From: Arabidopsis thaliana
Taxonomy: Eukaryota; Streptophyta; Magnoliopsida; Brassicales; Brassicaceae
Direction: 5' to 3'
Length of the DNA stretch: 64,000 nucleotides
Assembly: GCF_000001735.4 (NCBI RefSeq)
Contig: NC_003076.8
Location: 7,316,001-7,380,000 of the forward strand
In this document: positions 24,284 through 34,574 of the stretch, one piece after another
How positions within the stretch are numbered: position 1 is the stretch's first letter
Layout: each line of letters starts with the position of its first letter
Notes under the pieces: model-generated
The model's database searches: none
The model's input: the letters and a program-made list of their open reading frames with translations, nothing else
Told to the model about the DNA's origin: nothing
Translations under genes and position numbers: made by a program

Positions 24284-25657
24284 TTATACAAGTTTAGGAT
24301 TTAGGCCTCTTGCCTTCCTTGTCTTCCCCACAAACAGATCCTTAGACTTGATCAAACCAGGGAGGCAACCAACAACTGTCACAAACGGAAACTGAGCCAC
24401 CGAGTCCTTTCTTCCTAAAGATACAATGGCCAACTCTGGACCGGGCTTGTAAGTCGACATCTTCTTCTTTTTCCCACCTGACATCATTACCTTTATGTTC
24501 TTCACAACGACATTAGCATGAGTCTCTGCTATATATCCTTGTTTCATCTCCTGTCATTAGCAATCATATAATCAAAACAAGAGACTAACCAAGAAACTTT
24601 TTTAAAAGATGGATATTTCGATGATATCATGTACTTACAGGGATATTAGTGATATCTCCAACAGCGAATACATTGCTTCGACCTCTAATCCGCAAGTACT
24701 CATCGACCATGACTCTTCCTTTACCATCCAAGCTATCTTTCAGAACAGTTCCATTGAGCCATTGAGAAGACAAAGGTTTCCCAACACAGAGGAAGTGAAT
24801 ATCTGCGTGTATAGTTTCTCCTCCTGAAGTCCGGTATATTTTGTTTCCATCCGAAGCTGAACTCAAATCCACAGATTGGTTCAATATAACTTCCACTTTC
24901 TTTGATTCTAACCAATCAGATGCTTTATCAGCAGCTTTTTGTCCAACAAACTCAAGCAATCTTGGTCCTTTATGCACCAGAGTAACCTTCTTCTCCGGGA
25001 AATCAACCGCGATTTCCGCAGCTAGCTCCACACCAGATGGACCTCCACCAACAATCAAAACTGATCCAGAAGATTTTATCTTCTCATATTCTGCAACCAA
25101 ATAGATCAAATGTTGTTAAGTCATACTAAATATCTTCACTTACAATCTCATTACCAACCAAAACAAACAGAAATCTCATACCAGATTGATAATGTGACAG
25201 CTTCTCTTGTCTAGTTTTAGGGAACAAGTCATTGTGACCTGTAGCAATCACAAGATAATCATATCCAATCACAGATCCATCTTCAGTCATAACATCACTC
25301 TCTGTGATATTGATCGCCGGAGAAGTTACAAGACGGCCTTGTTTCAAGTAACTCTTGTGGTTAATCACTGTTCTCTCAGCAAACTTAGGCTCCACCATGG
25401 ATCTCAAACTTGCCCATGTAATCTCAAAATACTCCTTCCTGATCTCAACACAAGTTTTGAGCTTTTATGATCAAAACGAAGAACATTACAAAAAGAATTT
25501 GTTGTTTTTATTAAGAATCTGGTGAAAGAACTTACGGATCGATGAGTGTGACTTCAGCATCGAACTGAAGCAATTTCGCGGCGAGTGAGCCGGCGATTCC
25601 GCCGCCGATCACAACCACTCTCTTTCCTTGTTTAGACCCAGATTCAATGCCTTCCAT
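24284..25657 (-). CDS. AIF/FSP1-like FAD/NAD(P)-binding oxidoreductase (AT5G22140)
   Basis: Four exons (25657-25536, 25438-25182, 25090-24639, 24550-24284) give 365 aa. Two Rossmann folds are clear: the FAD site VVVIGGGIAGSLAAK at residues 14-28, and the NAD(P) site VLIVGGGPSGVELAAEIA near 140-157. The second FAD-binding signature, VFAVGDITNIP, sits near 270. The order is that of the AIFM2/FSP1 and type II NADH dehydrogenase-like family (Pyr_redox_2). No cleavable targeting peptide is evident, and there is no obvious transmembrane anchor. Substrate is unknown; quinone or monodehydroascorbate-like acceptors are plausible from family behaviour only. A relatively basic loop (GGKKKKM) precedes the C-terminal domain. 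Confidence 0.9.
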
Positions 25658-26566
25658 TTTTACAGATTCAAGCTCAAAGTAAAAAACAGTTTAGGTTTTT
25701 TCGAATGTTCTTCGTTAGGTTTCTTCTTCTTCTTCTTTCAAATCAGTTTCAAGATTCGATATATATATATAGAGAGATGAAGTGTAGAAAGATTGTCAGA
25801 GAGGAAAAGTAAAAGGAATTTGTGATTGACGTGTTTAGTGACTTCAGATACCTGAAGAAGAAGAAGAATCTTGTGGAGCTTCCCGTAAGCTTACATCATC
25901 GAATACGTCAATGGCGGAAGAACGCAATTTTCAATTTTTAATTTTGTTCCTGAATGCTATTGGGCCTTTGAGTTTGAATATTGGCCCCTTAAGTTTACGA
26001 GTTTGGGCCGAGTATAAGTTTTGTCAATCTCATTCATTTTTTTTTTTTTGACAATTTATATACTTACTCCTTACATTCTTTCTTGTTTTAAAAAAAACAA
26101 AACATACTTTTCTAATAATAAAGATAAGATTTGATTTTTTGGGTTTTGTCTTTAAGACAAAAGATAGGACATATATATCACAAGAAATGGCCATTGAAGG
26201 CCGACGAATTTAATACAATGACATATATGAAAAAGAAAGTAAGATATTTGAGATTTGACACAATTTATTAAATTTAATTATGTTAAATTCGGATATTTAT
26301 TAAATGTAAGAAATTAAAAAGATGAATAATTCATTGTGATTTGTAAATAAATAATATCCCCGCAATATCATAACAATCTTCACAACACATAAAATGCAAA
26401 GTAAAAAAAAAGAAAAAGAAAGAGATCAATTGAAATTACTGTATATTTATAAACGACCAAAAAAAAAGACTAATATTTATTAACCAGATCCCCTCTCGTC
26501 TCTATATATAAGTTAAGTTGGCATCAAAATCTTACTTTCCTCTCCAAATAAGCGCCAAACAAAGAA
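25658..26566. other. divergent promoter region between the oxidoreductase and the LEA2 cluster
   Basis: Contains 5' leader of AT5G22140, TGGGCC-type motifs near 25970 and 26007, a T-run, and the A1 promoter with TATA (CTATATATAAG, 26502-26512) 55 nt before its ATG. No gene seen. Confidence 0.5.
26144..26162. promoter_or_regulatory. near-perfect palindrome shared by the A1 and A2 upstream regions
   Basis: TTTTGTCTTTAAGACAAAA is a 9-bp inverted repeat around one base. The same core, TTTTGTCTTTAAGAC, recurs at 30204-30218 upstream of gene A2, with the flanking AAGATAG also conserved. It could be a conserved protein-binding site or merely a relic of the duplication. Confidence 0.35.
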
Positions 26567-27299
26567 ATGACTTTCCAAACCAATTCTTACAACGAATATC
26601 TAATTCCACCGTACGCGTCCTCGGACATGCCTCCTCGTCGTAGATGGTGGTCACGTCCAATAGTGACACTACCGCCAACAAATGGTCGTAGAGCCACTTG
26701 TAAGGAAACTACGGTTTGCTGTATACCTTTTTGCGGCGCAATATTCACCATCATCGCCGTAATGGTATATCTCTTTCACTTCGTCGACAATGCTCAATGT
26801 GACGCCAAATTCGCCATCCAATCCATCGCCGTCTCTCCCTCAGACACTTGGCACGTTGATTTTCTCGTCAAAAACCCTAGCCCTAGGTATTTAATTTGTT
26901 CCCATATTTTTCTTTTATATGATGCAATAATGGCTTTTTTTTGTTCAATGGTCTTGCAGGTTTTCTATCTACTACGAAGGCGATGAGACTGAAGTGAGTC
27001 TCGGTACCTTAAGCGCTGCCGTTTTGAATACTTCTCATGAACGTAAGTCGCCAAGTCACACGGCTTTCTCAGTGGATTTCGTTGCGGAGGGTAATCCAAA
27101 TGACGTCGTTTCCGAACAATTAGATGTCAAATTAAGGGGTACGCATAAGAGTTACGGAGAAAACTATGATAACGCTGGACATATTGATGTAAGTTGTCGT
27201 AATCTAACTCGAAGCCATGAGAACGTTGAAAAGATTCAATGTCACTCTTCTTTCACAAAATTGAAGATTTTGTATATAACTCCTCCTTATGATTTTTAG
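26567..27299 (+). CDS. LEA2/NHL-like membrane protein, A-type copy 1
   Basis: Two exons, 26567-26886 and 26960-27299, with a 73-bp phase-2 intron, give 219 aa. A proline-rich cytosolic head ends in WWSRPIVT (residues 27-34). A Cys-rich linker (KETTVCCIPFC) leads into one hydrophobic segment (about 55-72). The exterior domain then begins FAIQSIAVSPSDTWHVDFLVKNPSPR, the layout of the LEA_2/WHy fold of NDR1/HIN1-like proteins (FYYE-type motif = SIYYEGDETEVSLG). NHL proteins sit in the plasma membrane and are tied to defence or osmotic responses; a role here is inference. TATA box at 26502. It heads an array alternating with B-type genes. The C-terminus (YITPPYDF) differs from A2 and may be frameshift-derived. 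Confidence 0.75.
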
Positions 27300-28595
27300 G
27301 CCTTTTCATCGTATTCTTGTTGTTTTCTTGTTATTCACTCGAGTAGTTATTTTATTATGTAGTAAATCCAACATCGTTTTTTTTATACACTTCTCTTTGA
27401 TGACTATGTAAACAACAATTGGTAATCTTAAAATGAAATCCGATACTAGACACATTTATATGGAAGAAGAAAATATCTCGAGTAAGTTACCGACACAAAC
27501 AATCGCCCTTCTCTTGATTGTCACATTTAACGGAAAAAACAAACTAAAGACTTTAAATACACTTTATTTGATGATGTAAGCTTTAAAAAAAAAAAGACTG
27601 ACATCGAATACACTTTATTCTATTAGACATAGATACAATCTTGCTAGACAAAAATCCATTTACGAGAAGGGCGAATTATTCAGAGGTATGCATAACTCTT
27701 TTCTTAAGTCTTTGTGTTGGTTCACTGTAACAGAGTTGCTATCCTCCGCCAACGACTTTTTCACAAGATTGTGTGGGTTGAGAGTAAAGCTTCCTAAACA
27801 CTTTCATTGCACAATTTTAGTGAGTGTCTCTAAAAAACAAAAGTTACTAAATATTAATAAATAAATATAAAGGGTCTTTTAATTAAAGGCATCATACTCA
27901 AAAATGTCTCTAACTAGACATTTAAAACATATTGTTCTAAATTTAAAGACACTACAACACTAAAATAATATTTTTTTAAAAACAAATTAGACTTTAATGG
28001 TGGGAAGACCTCCTCATATGATAAGAGATGGAGATGCTCTAAGCCACTTCCCCTTTTTTTAAATTTTGGATTTATCGTTTCTCGCAATTTTGGTTGGTTT
28101 GTTTAAATTTTCTTATATCATAGATAACTTTTGTGTAACAATGTTCAAATCTCCTATATAAAAAATACGATAATTTTTAAAAATAATTAACCATTTGCTA
28201 TGTATTTGCAGACTTGCAGTTTCCTAAGTAGTCGTACTCCCGATTTCAGAGTTAAAAAAGCTCCACTTTCTTTCTTTTAGCTCCATTTATCTTCCGTTAA
28301 AAGTTTCGGGTGTGTTATTCAATTCTTTAATGTTTAGATTTGTTGGTAAGGATTCAATTCTTTAGTGTTTAGATTTTATGATTTTCTTTTTTTAAACTAT
28401 TTATGTGAATTTCAAAATCTCTGCATAATATTTTGAATTTTCTACCTAATAATATACTTTTTCTTTTTTTGCTATGAATGTTAATATCATATAAAATGAA
28501 AATTGAGGTAATACAGAGACACTACCTAAGAAGAGAGTAATCTTGACAAAAAAGATAAAAAGCAAGATTACAATAAGTATGGCTTAAAAAGAGAA
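27300..28595. other. intergenic DNA with eroded repeats
   Basis: A stretch of about 60 bp (27384-27445) is an inverted, diverged copy of DNA 3' of gene A2 (31780-31843). The interval at 27810-28045 looks like an eroded AT-rich MITE (right side reads GGAGATGCTCTAAGCC), but no clean termini were found. No gene seen. Confidence 0.4.
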
Positions 28596-28787
28596 TTATC
28601 GGATCCAGAGAAGCATTAGGTTTCTCCAAAGCTTCCTATGACGCCCAGCGGAGATGGTGTTGCGCACCTCACGATCGATGGAATTGAAAATGAGCAGAGG
28701 AGGGATGGACTGCAGATTATGAAGTACATTGTTCCTCTGTTTCCTAATAATATACTTATGAAACACCAAAAAGATTTTAATATACAA
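28596..28787 (-). mobile_element. LINE reverse-transcriptase C-terminal remnant
   Basis: A 63-codon minus-strand frame reads ...RKQRNNVLHNLQSIPPLL, then IDREVRNTISAGRHRKLWR and LMLLWIR before the stop. This is the characteristic extreme C-terminus of plant L1-type reverse transcriptase proteins after the zf-RVT domain (pattern RQRN..LH....I...IDR.VRN.ISARR.RK...LM..WI). The upstream body of the element is absent, so this is a short 3' relic, as 5'-truncated LINE insertions usually leave. Confidence 0.7.
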
Positions 28788-29296
28788 AGATTTAACAAGT
28801 CTTCAGTTTTGAATAACACTAGATTTTAGTTAACTATTTAAAAATTTAGTTAAACAACACCAAACTTTAAAATCTATTATCATTAATCCCTACCAAAAAA
28901 AATAATCTATTATCATTATTTGAATAAAATCCATAATTAAACTCTCTCCTTAATTTTTTTGAAAGTGCTTATTTTTTAAATGTTATTTAGTAGTTAAGTT
29001 TTAGTAATAAATATCGTATAAGGTAAGTATTAAAAATTAGAATCTATGTATTATATCTTATGTTTTAAATTAAAGTAGATAACCAAGGCTATTAAGTCCC
29101 ATAGAAGTCCCTTGATTGAGCCAACAACAAAGGAAAAGATATCCCGTAGATTTGCTTTATTAAAGTATCTAAATTAAAAACATGGTATATATATTAGAAC
29201 AAAATTTAACGCAAAGTATTAAAAAAATTTTTTAAAAAAATAACAAATTTAGTATAAGTATATACTTTTTCATTAGAACGTGTTAAAACCTCCAAA

Positions 29297-29956
29297 ATGT
29301 CAAGATCTCGATGTATCTCTTGTGGCCTCATTCACCGACCTGGCCAATGTAACCTGGAAACTTCAAGAACACCATCCGACGAGCCGATAGACATTACTCC
29401 AGAATTTTGTTGCACTGCTTACTTTTTTACCACTGGTTCTAGCTCCTTACTCCTTTTTCTCTTTTTCTTAGGTGTTTCCAAAATTCACATAAGACAAAGT
29501 TGTTACGTAGAGCTTTTTACCAATTCCGTCTCCGTCTCAAATGCAAACGCAAACGTTTCAGCCGCTGATTGGACGATTGGTTTCGTTGCGAGGAGTCCAG
29601 TCACCGGCTGTGAAGTCTCTATTCATACACTCAATTCGCGTTTACTCCGAGGTAGTGAAGTTATCTCCAAATCATCATCGTCCCCCTCGTCGGGTTATTT
29701 CGTCACCGGAAACAAAACAGACGTCGTTTTCGAGAAGGTGGTTATGCCGAAAGTTATTGGCGACGTTATTTGGAATGCTCGGGTTGAGATTATGTTTGCG
29801 ATGAATACAGATGTTAGATATTTAAATGGTTTTTTGATGGCGGCTTGTCCTCGTATTCCGGTGAAATTCACGACGGATCAGGCGGGGAAGGTCACGGGAT
29901 CGTTGCTTGGAAATGTGAAACGGTGTGATTATATATTCCAGAACCATTTGGCTTAA
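29297..29956 (+). CDS. LEA2-like membrane protein, B-type copy 1
   Basis: A single exon of 219 codons plus stop. The N-terminus carries a tight CCHC-like cluster, CISCGLIHRPGQC (C6-X2-C9-X3-H13-X4-C18). It is followed by a Pro/Glu linker, one hydrophobic segment (about 41-60) and an exterior domain with SVSVSNAN, ADWTIGFVARSP, LNSRLLRGSEV, DVVFEKVVMPKVIGDVIW and a closing VKFTTDQAGKVTGSLLG. The topology matches NHL/LEA2 proteins, but the sequence belongs to a separate subfamily from the A-type genes. The upstream 250 bp resembles that of B2 and B3. Function unknown; membrane-associated stress or defence protein is inference. Confidence 0.75.
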   Translation: MSRSRCISCGLIHRPGQCNLETSRTPSDEPIDITPEFCCTAYFFTTGSSSLLLFLFFLGVSKIHIRQSCYVELFTNSVSVSNANANVSAADWTIGFVARSPVTGCEVSIHTLNSRLLRGSEVISKSSSSPSSGYFVTGNKTDVVFEKVVMPKVIGDVIWNARVEIMFAMNTDVRYLNGFLMAACPRIPVKFTTDQAGKVTGSLLGNVKRCDYIFQNHLA

Positions 29957-30239
29957 TATTCTCTCCGATCTTGAATCGATGGTTTCTATTAATGGGTGTT
30001 GTTGGCTTAGGTCATTTATTTTGTTTTATTTTTATTGTTAGAATTGGGATATATTAATATATTGTTCGAGTATATATGTAAGTTGTCTGTTAAGAAAACA
30101 ATTTAATTTTCTAACTTGCTCACTATTTTCTTTTTCTTCAACAAAACTGTTTCTTTTGTTTTTTCCAATTTTAATATCAAAAAGAGATCAATTGACGTTT
30201 GGATTTTGTCTTTAAGACTAAGATAGTAAGATCACTTCT

Positions 30240-30630
30240 TTAAGCTGGAAACGACCGCTTTGTTAGGGAATGGCTTAGCAAAATGGTGGGGATTATTGAT
30301 TCATTGCCTTAATAGCTTCAATGCAACAAGTATGGACTATAGGGTTCACTTCAATATGTTTTGAAACTGATTGCGAGGTTGTTATCCACGTTGTCAATGG
30401 ACGATGATGATGTTTTAACTCAAGGAATATACAAAAACATTCTCTATTGGGCATCCCGATTCCAATATATCAGCTTTACTTTTGCTAGACGTCATTATAA
30501 CATTGTTGCTCATCTCTTGGCTAAACATTCTCTAGATGTAATCTCGCTAGTTTCTATTCTGCTAGTTCTAATTCTAGTTGGTGATGGCTGAACAATTCTA
30601 CGACTAATGATTTACTCAATTGTTAATAAT
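30240..30630 (+). mobile_element. LINE RNase H-like (RVT_3) remnant
   Basis: Plus-strand frames, interrupted once, read ALIASMQQVWTIGFTSICFE then TDCEVVIHVVNG, and after a short gap NILYWASRFQYISFTFARRH and NIVAHLLAKHSL. These are the diagnostic blocks of the RNase H-like domain at the 3' end of plant non-LTR elements (FE.DC..., ...F.R...N..AH.LAK). The tail WLNN...NDLL also fits. It is inserted between the shared A-type upstream motif (30204-30218) and gene A2, and only the 3' end of an element survives. Confidence 0.7.
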
Positions 30631-30943
30631 TTTTTTTTTTGATAAAATTGGGTAAGTCTAAACCTTTTTTTTAATAAATAATATCTCCTATATATCTTAT
30701 AGGAAATTTGATGATTATCAAAACATAAAATTTTAAACAAAAAATCAATCGAGATTGTATATCAATTTATTCACGATGTTCCCTCACCGTCTCCATAATT
30801 TAGCAATTAGGTTAACATCCAATCTTTCTCTCCTCTCTAAAGCAATTCACAACAAAAAGAGATAGAGAGATAGAACAAAAATAAGACTTGCTTCCCAAAC
30901 CAATTATTCCTACACCGTGTCAGAAATAGTGAACGGCTATCCA

Positions 30944-31683
30944 ATGGAAACGTCCTCGGCCATTCCTCCTCCTCCTCCTCGTGTTGGATGGTGGTCACGA
31001 CCAATAGTGACCGTGCCGTTAAGTAATGATCGTGAACCCACTTGCAAGGAAACTACTGTTTGCCTTACACCCTGTTGCGCCGGCCTTTTCACCATCGTCG
31101 CTGTATATTTATTGATCTTTCACGTCGTCAATAATGCTCACTGCCACGCCAAATTCTCCATCCAATCCATCGCCGTCTCTCCCTCCTCCGCCACGTGGCA
31201 CGTGGATTTCCTCGTCAAAAACCCTAGCTCCAGGTATTTTGATTAGACCAGTCCAACGTATATTAAATATATTTTAATATGTTCCCATAATTTAACTGAT
31301 GCTCGAAGCAATGACTTCTTCTGCATGTCTATGGTCTTACTGCTTACAGGTACTCTATCTACTACGGACCCGATGAAACTGCCGTGAGTCTTGGTCCCGT
31401 AAACGCTGCCGTTTTAGATACTTTTCACGAACGTAAGTCTCGAAGTCACACGGCTTTCTCAGTGGATTTCATTGCCGAGGGTAACCCTAACGGCGTCGTT
31501 TTCAAAGAATTATATGTCAAATTAAAGACGAAACATAAGATTTACGGAAATGTCTTTGGTTATGCTGGACATATTGATATAAGGTGTCAAAATCTAACCC
31601 GAAGCTATGAGAACGTTGAGAAGATTCATTGCTACTCTTCTTACACAGATATGAAGGCTTTGACTGGAAGTCGTTGTTATTAG
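30944..31683 (+). CDS. LEA2/NHL-like membrane protein, A-type copy 2
   Basis: Exons 30944-31233 and 31350-31683 (116-bp phase-2 intron at the same position as in A1) give 207 aa. The head is METSSAIPPPPPRVGWWSRP. A KETTVCLTPCCAG linker, one hydrophobic segment (about 46-63) and the LEA2-like exterior domain (FSIQSIAVSPSSATWHVDFL, YSIYYGPDETAVSLG) follow. The aligned position of the A1 start codon is mutated here, so translation most likely begins at the first downstream ATG, 30944, shortening the head. Near-identity with A1 in the exterior domain implies tandem duplication. The end, YTDMKALTGSRCY, is probably the ancestral C-terminus, since the inverted relic at 37.1 kb has a related KALDDP. 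Confidence 0.75.
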
Positions 31684-32670
31684 GCCTTTTCATCATATTT
31701 ATTTTTCTTTTCCTTCTATTATTTAGTCGATATCCTTTTTTCCATATAATTATGTGAATTAATTTTTTATTTATTTTTAACAAACTGATTTCATTTAAAA
31801 GTTTCCAATTGTGTACATAGTCTCCAAAGAGAAGTGTATTAATTATTTCGAGAAATTAATTACCGATTTTAACCAAATTAAAAAAAAAACTTCTGTTAAC
31901 ATTATTCTATTTGATAGAGTCTCTACAGCGCAAGAGTTGTAATGCTTGAGATATGTAAGAGATGATATTGACTAATCGGTCATGTATTTGTTAAGTCTTA
32001 TTCGATACTCCCTAAGGGAATGGTGGAAAGGTACTTCAACACAAAGATGGCCGTAAATTTTGTGTTTGGAAGGGTAAGGATCAAATAGGCATTTATCACT
32101 CTTGCTTAGCTTATCCAAAAAAACACACTGCATTTGGAGGCCAGAATGAATCTCTATATGAGGATTTCCGCAACTTGACCATCCATTGGAGATGTTTCTA
32201 ATGGGCAGCGATTTCAAAGAGAATTCATGTTCGGACGAAACGGATCATCAGCAGCATTAGCGAAAAGACTAAGATGAAGATTTTGGAGTTTCATTGGAAA
32301 TATGATTGCCAAAAATATATTGTTTTCTGCTTAGTGTTATTTAGAATAAGGTAAGTTTTTTAAAATTACAAACTATGTTATTTAGAAGAAGGTAAGCATT
32401 TAAAATTACAAACTATGTACACTTTGTTAATATTAAAACTTAGAGTAGATAAACGAACAAGAAAAAGGAAAGATATAAGTTAGATTTGCTTTCGAAACAA
32501 AATATTATTCAACTATATCTAAACAATCATAATATATTAGACAAAGTAAATCAAAGGCTAAATATAAAACAAAAACAAATCAACATATTATTCAAGTATA
32601 TATATATATAACTGTTATTTATTTATCACGAAGTGTTAAACTTCCATAATTGCCAATTTCCTACGAGGCC
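31684..32670. other. intergenic DNA between A2 and B2 with one unexplained open stretch
   Basis: Contains the A2 3' UTR and the B2 upstream region, similar to that of B1/B3 from about 32386. At about 32057-32203 a plus-strand frame (KFCVWKGKDQIGIYHSCLAY, ending TIHWRCF) stays open for 48 codons with protein-like composition but no start. I do not recognise it; a transposon or gene relic is likely. Confidence 0.4.
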
Positions 32671-33255
32671 ATGGATATAACTCCAACTTGCTGTTGCAAT
32701 TGTTACTTTTCTTTAGTTGGTTTCGCCTTCCTTTGTTACCTCTGTATTTTTACAATTATGAAATATAGCGACAAACAAAGTTGTTACGTAGAGCTTTTTG
32801 CAGATTCTGTCTCCGTCTCAAACGCAAACGTTTCAACCGCTGATTGGACGATCGGTTTCGTTGCGAAGAGTCCAAATACCGGCTGTAAAATCTCTCTACA
32901 TCCACTCAATGCGCGTTTACTCCGAGGCGGTGAAGTTATCTCCAAATCAGCATCTTACTCGTCTGATTATTTCGTATCCGGCCGAGACAAACCAGATGTC
33001 CTTTTCGAGAAGGTGGTTAAGCCGGAAGTTATTGGCGACGTTATTTGGCATCTTCGAGTTGAGGTTTTGTTTGCAATGGACACCGATGTTTCATGTTTTA
33101 ACGGTTTTTTAATCGCCGTTTGTCCCGATATTGCGGTGAAGTTCACGACGGATCCGGCAGGGAAGGGGATGGGATCGTTGCTTGGACATATGAGATGGTG
33201 CGACTATGAATTCCGGGAAAAATTGGATTCCTCCCATTCGATTTTTAGTTCTTGA
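32671..33255 (+). CDS. LEA2-like membrane protein, B-type copy 2 (lacks the CCHC-like head)
   Basis: A single exon of 194 codons from ATG at 32671 (MDITPTCCCNCYF). A TTG-started extension to 32650 is not credible in a plant. Compared with B1 and B3 the first ~28 residues including CX2CX3HX4C are missing, because the start region is deleted in the DNA. One hydrophobic segment (about 11-31) then leads into the same exterior domain (SVSVSNANVSTADWTIGFVA, LNARLLRGGEV, DVLFEKVVKPEVIGDVIW). The reading frame is intact and the exterior domain conserved, so it may still make a membrane protein, but promoter use is unproven. Confidence 0.65.
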   Translation: MDITPTCCCNCYFSLVGFAFLCYLCIFTIMKYSDKQSCYVELFADSVSVSNANVSTADWTIGFVAKSPNTGCKISLHPLNARLLRGGEVISKSASYSSDYFVSGRDKPDVLFEKVVKPEVIGDVIWHLRVEVLFAMDTDVSCFNGFLIAVCPDIAVKFTTDPAGKGMGSLLGHMRWCDYEFREKLDSSHSIFSS

Positions 33256-34574
33256 ATATCTATCACGAGGGTTTTTGGCTTTAGGTTATTATTAAATTCT
33301 TTTAGGTATATTAATCTATAACTTTTTAAGTTTTTTTTTGTCCCGAATCATTTTTTTTGGTATGATGTTATGATATATTTTTTTTTTTGTGAATCGGAAG
33401 TCACTCACTAATTATATTTATACAGAAACAAAAATTACAGTCGCATATTACGTGTTCTTGTAGATACGTTTACAAAGCCACACAATCTGCTTTAAAATCA
33501 AACATATGAAAACCGAGAGGTAACGAAATCCATAGTTCACTAAGCAGTATTACAATTTAAAAAAAAAAAACTACTAAAACACATACGTAATCGGCTCTTA
33601 ACAATATTTAGAATTTAAATTTTCAAAATCAAAAGTTTGATTAAATACCCTCATGAGTTTTTATGTTTGACCTACTCCATTGGTAGAATCTCTAACGAGG
33701 TTCTTAAAATTTCAATTTTTGAAATTTTGTGTAAACTTGTTCTGGTTAAAAACATTTTGATATTGTTTCAATTAGGCTTTTCTACTTCATCATCTTTTTT
33801 TTTTTACTTGTTTATTTCGGTAATCTAGACTATATCATTTATTTAAAAGCGCCTCTAACGAAGAAGAACATAGAACTCTACTCTCAAATGCTCAAGTTAT
33901 AGAGTTTCAATAAAAATAGTGAGAACTTAACTATCACTTTTAACCAAATAAATAAATACTGGCGACAGGGAGCTAACTCAACCAGTAAACCTTTGATCAT
34001 GATTGGAGGTCTTGATTTGCTCTGGTTTCCAAACCAACCGAGATTACGAGCTTTAGCCCGAAGTTTCTTTAGTAAATATATAGGGATATATTAAAGAAAA
34101 GATCGGAACAAATTTTTAATACTGTCGCGATGATTTAGGTGATTTCCTCAGAAGTTCCTATATTTTGTGTTGAAAATAAAAGTAGTTCTGATTTTGTTTA
34201 ACAGTTTTACTCACTTTTGATATTTGCTTCCGTTGAGGGCTTTTTTAATCTATTAATTTAGACTCTTTTTGTTGTTATTTAGACTTTAGTGTTATCTATT
34301 AGAATAAGTTAAGTATTATAAATTTAAAATATTATTAATATTAATAATTAAAGTAGATAAACAAGACTCCCTTAGATTTGCTTTCGAATCAAAATATTCT
34401 TCAATATGCTAAACAAGCTGAACATATTAGAACAAAAATAATGGCTAAAATATACATAAATGTTTTTAGAAAAAACGCCTTCGTTAGTTACATTTTTTGT
34501 TTTGTGTGTGTAACATTTTAGGTACGTAGTACTATATAAGTTGTTGTTATCTTCTCTTGTGTTAAACATCCGAC
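33256..34574. other. intergenic DNA between B2 and B3
   Basis: AT-rich, with T runs. A possible SINE-like patch lies at 33960-34090 (separate entry). From about 34310 the sequence resembles the upstream regions of B1 and B2, with AAAGTAGATAA and GATTTGCTTTC shared. Confidence 0.4.
33960..34090 (+). repeat. possible tRNA-derived SINE remnant
   Basis: AGCTAACTCAACCAGT resembles a Pol III A box (TRGCNNAGYNGG), and about 30 nt later GGTCTTGATTTGC is a weak B box. A T-rich tail follows at 34067-34080. There is no clear target duplication, so the call is tentative. Confidence 0.25.

Noticed and set aside
27810-28045. Possible MITE with GGAGATGCTCTA right end
   Set aside because: The left end could not be matched and no target duplication was visible, so I did not call a mobile element.
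30917-30943. GTG-initiated extension of gene A2
   Set aside because: Non-ATG start is not credible; the position aligned with the A1 start codon is mutated.
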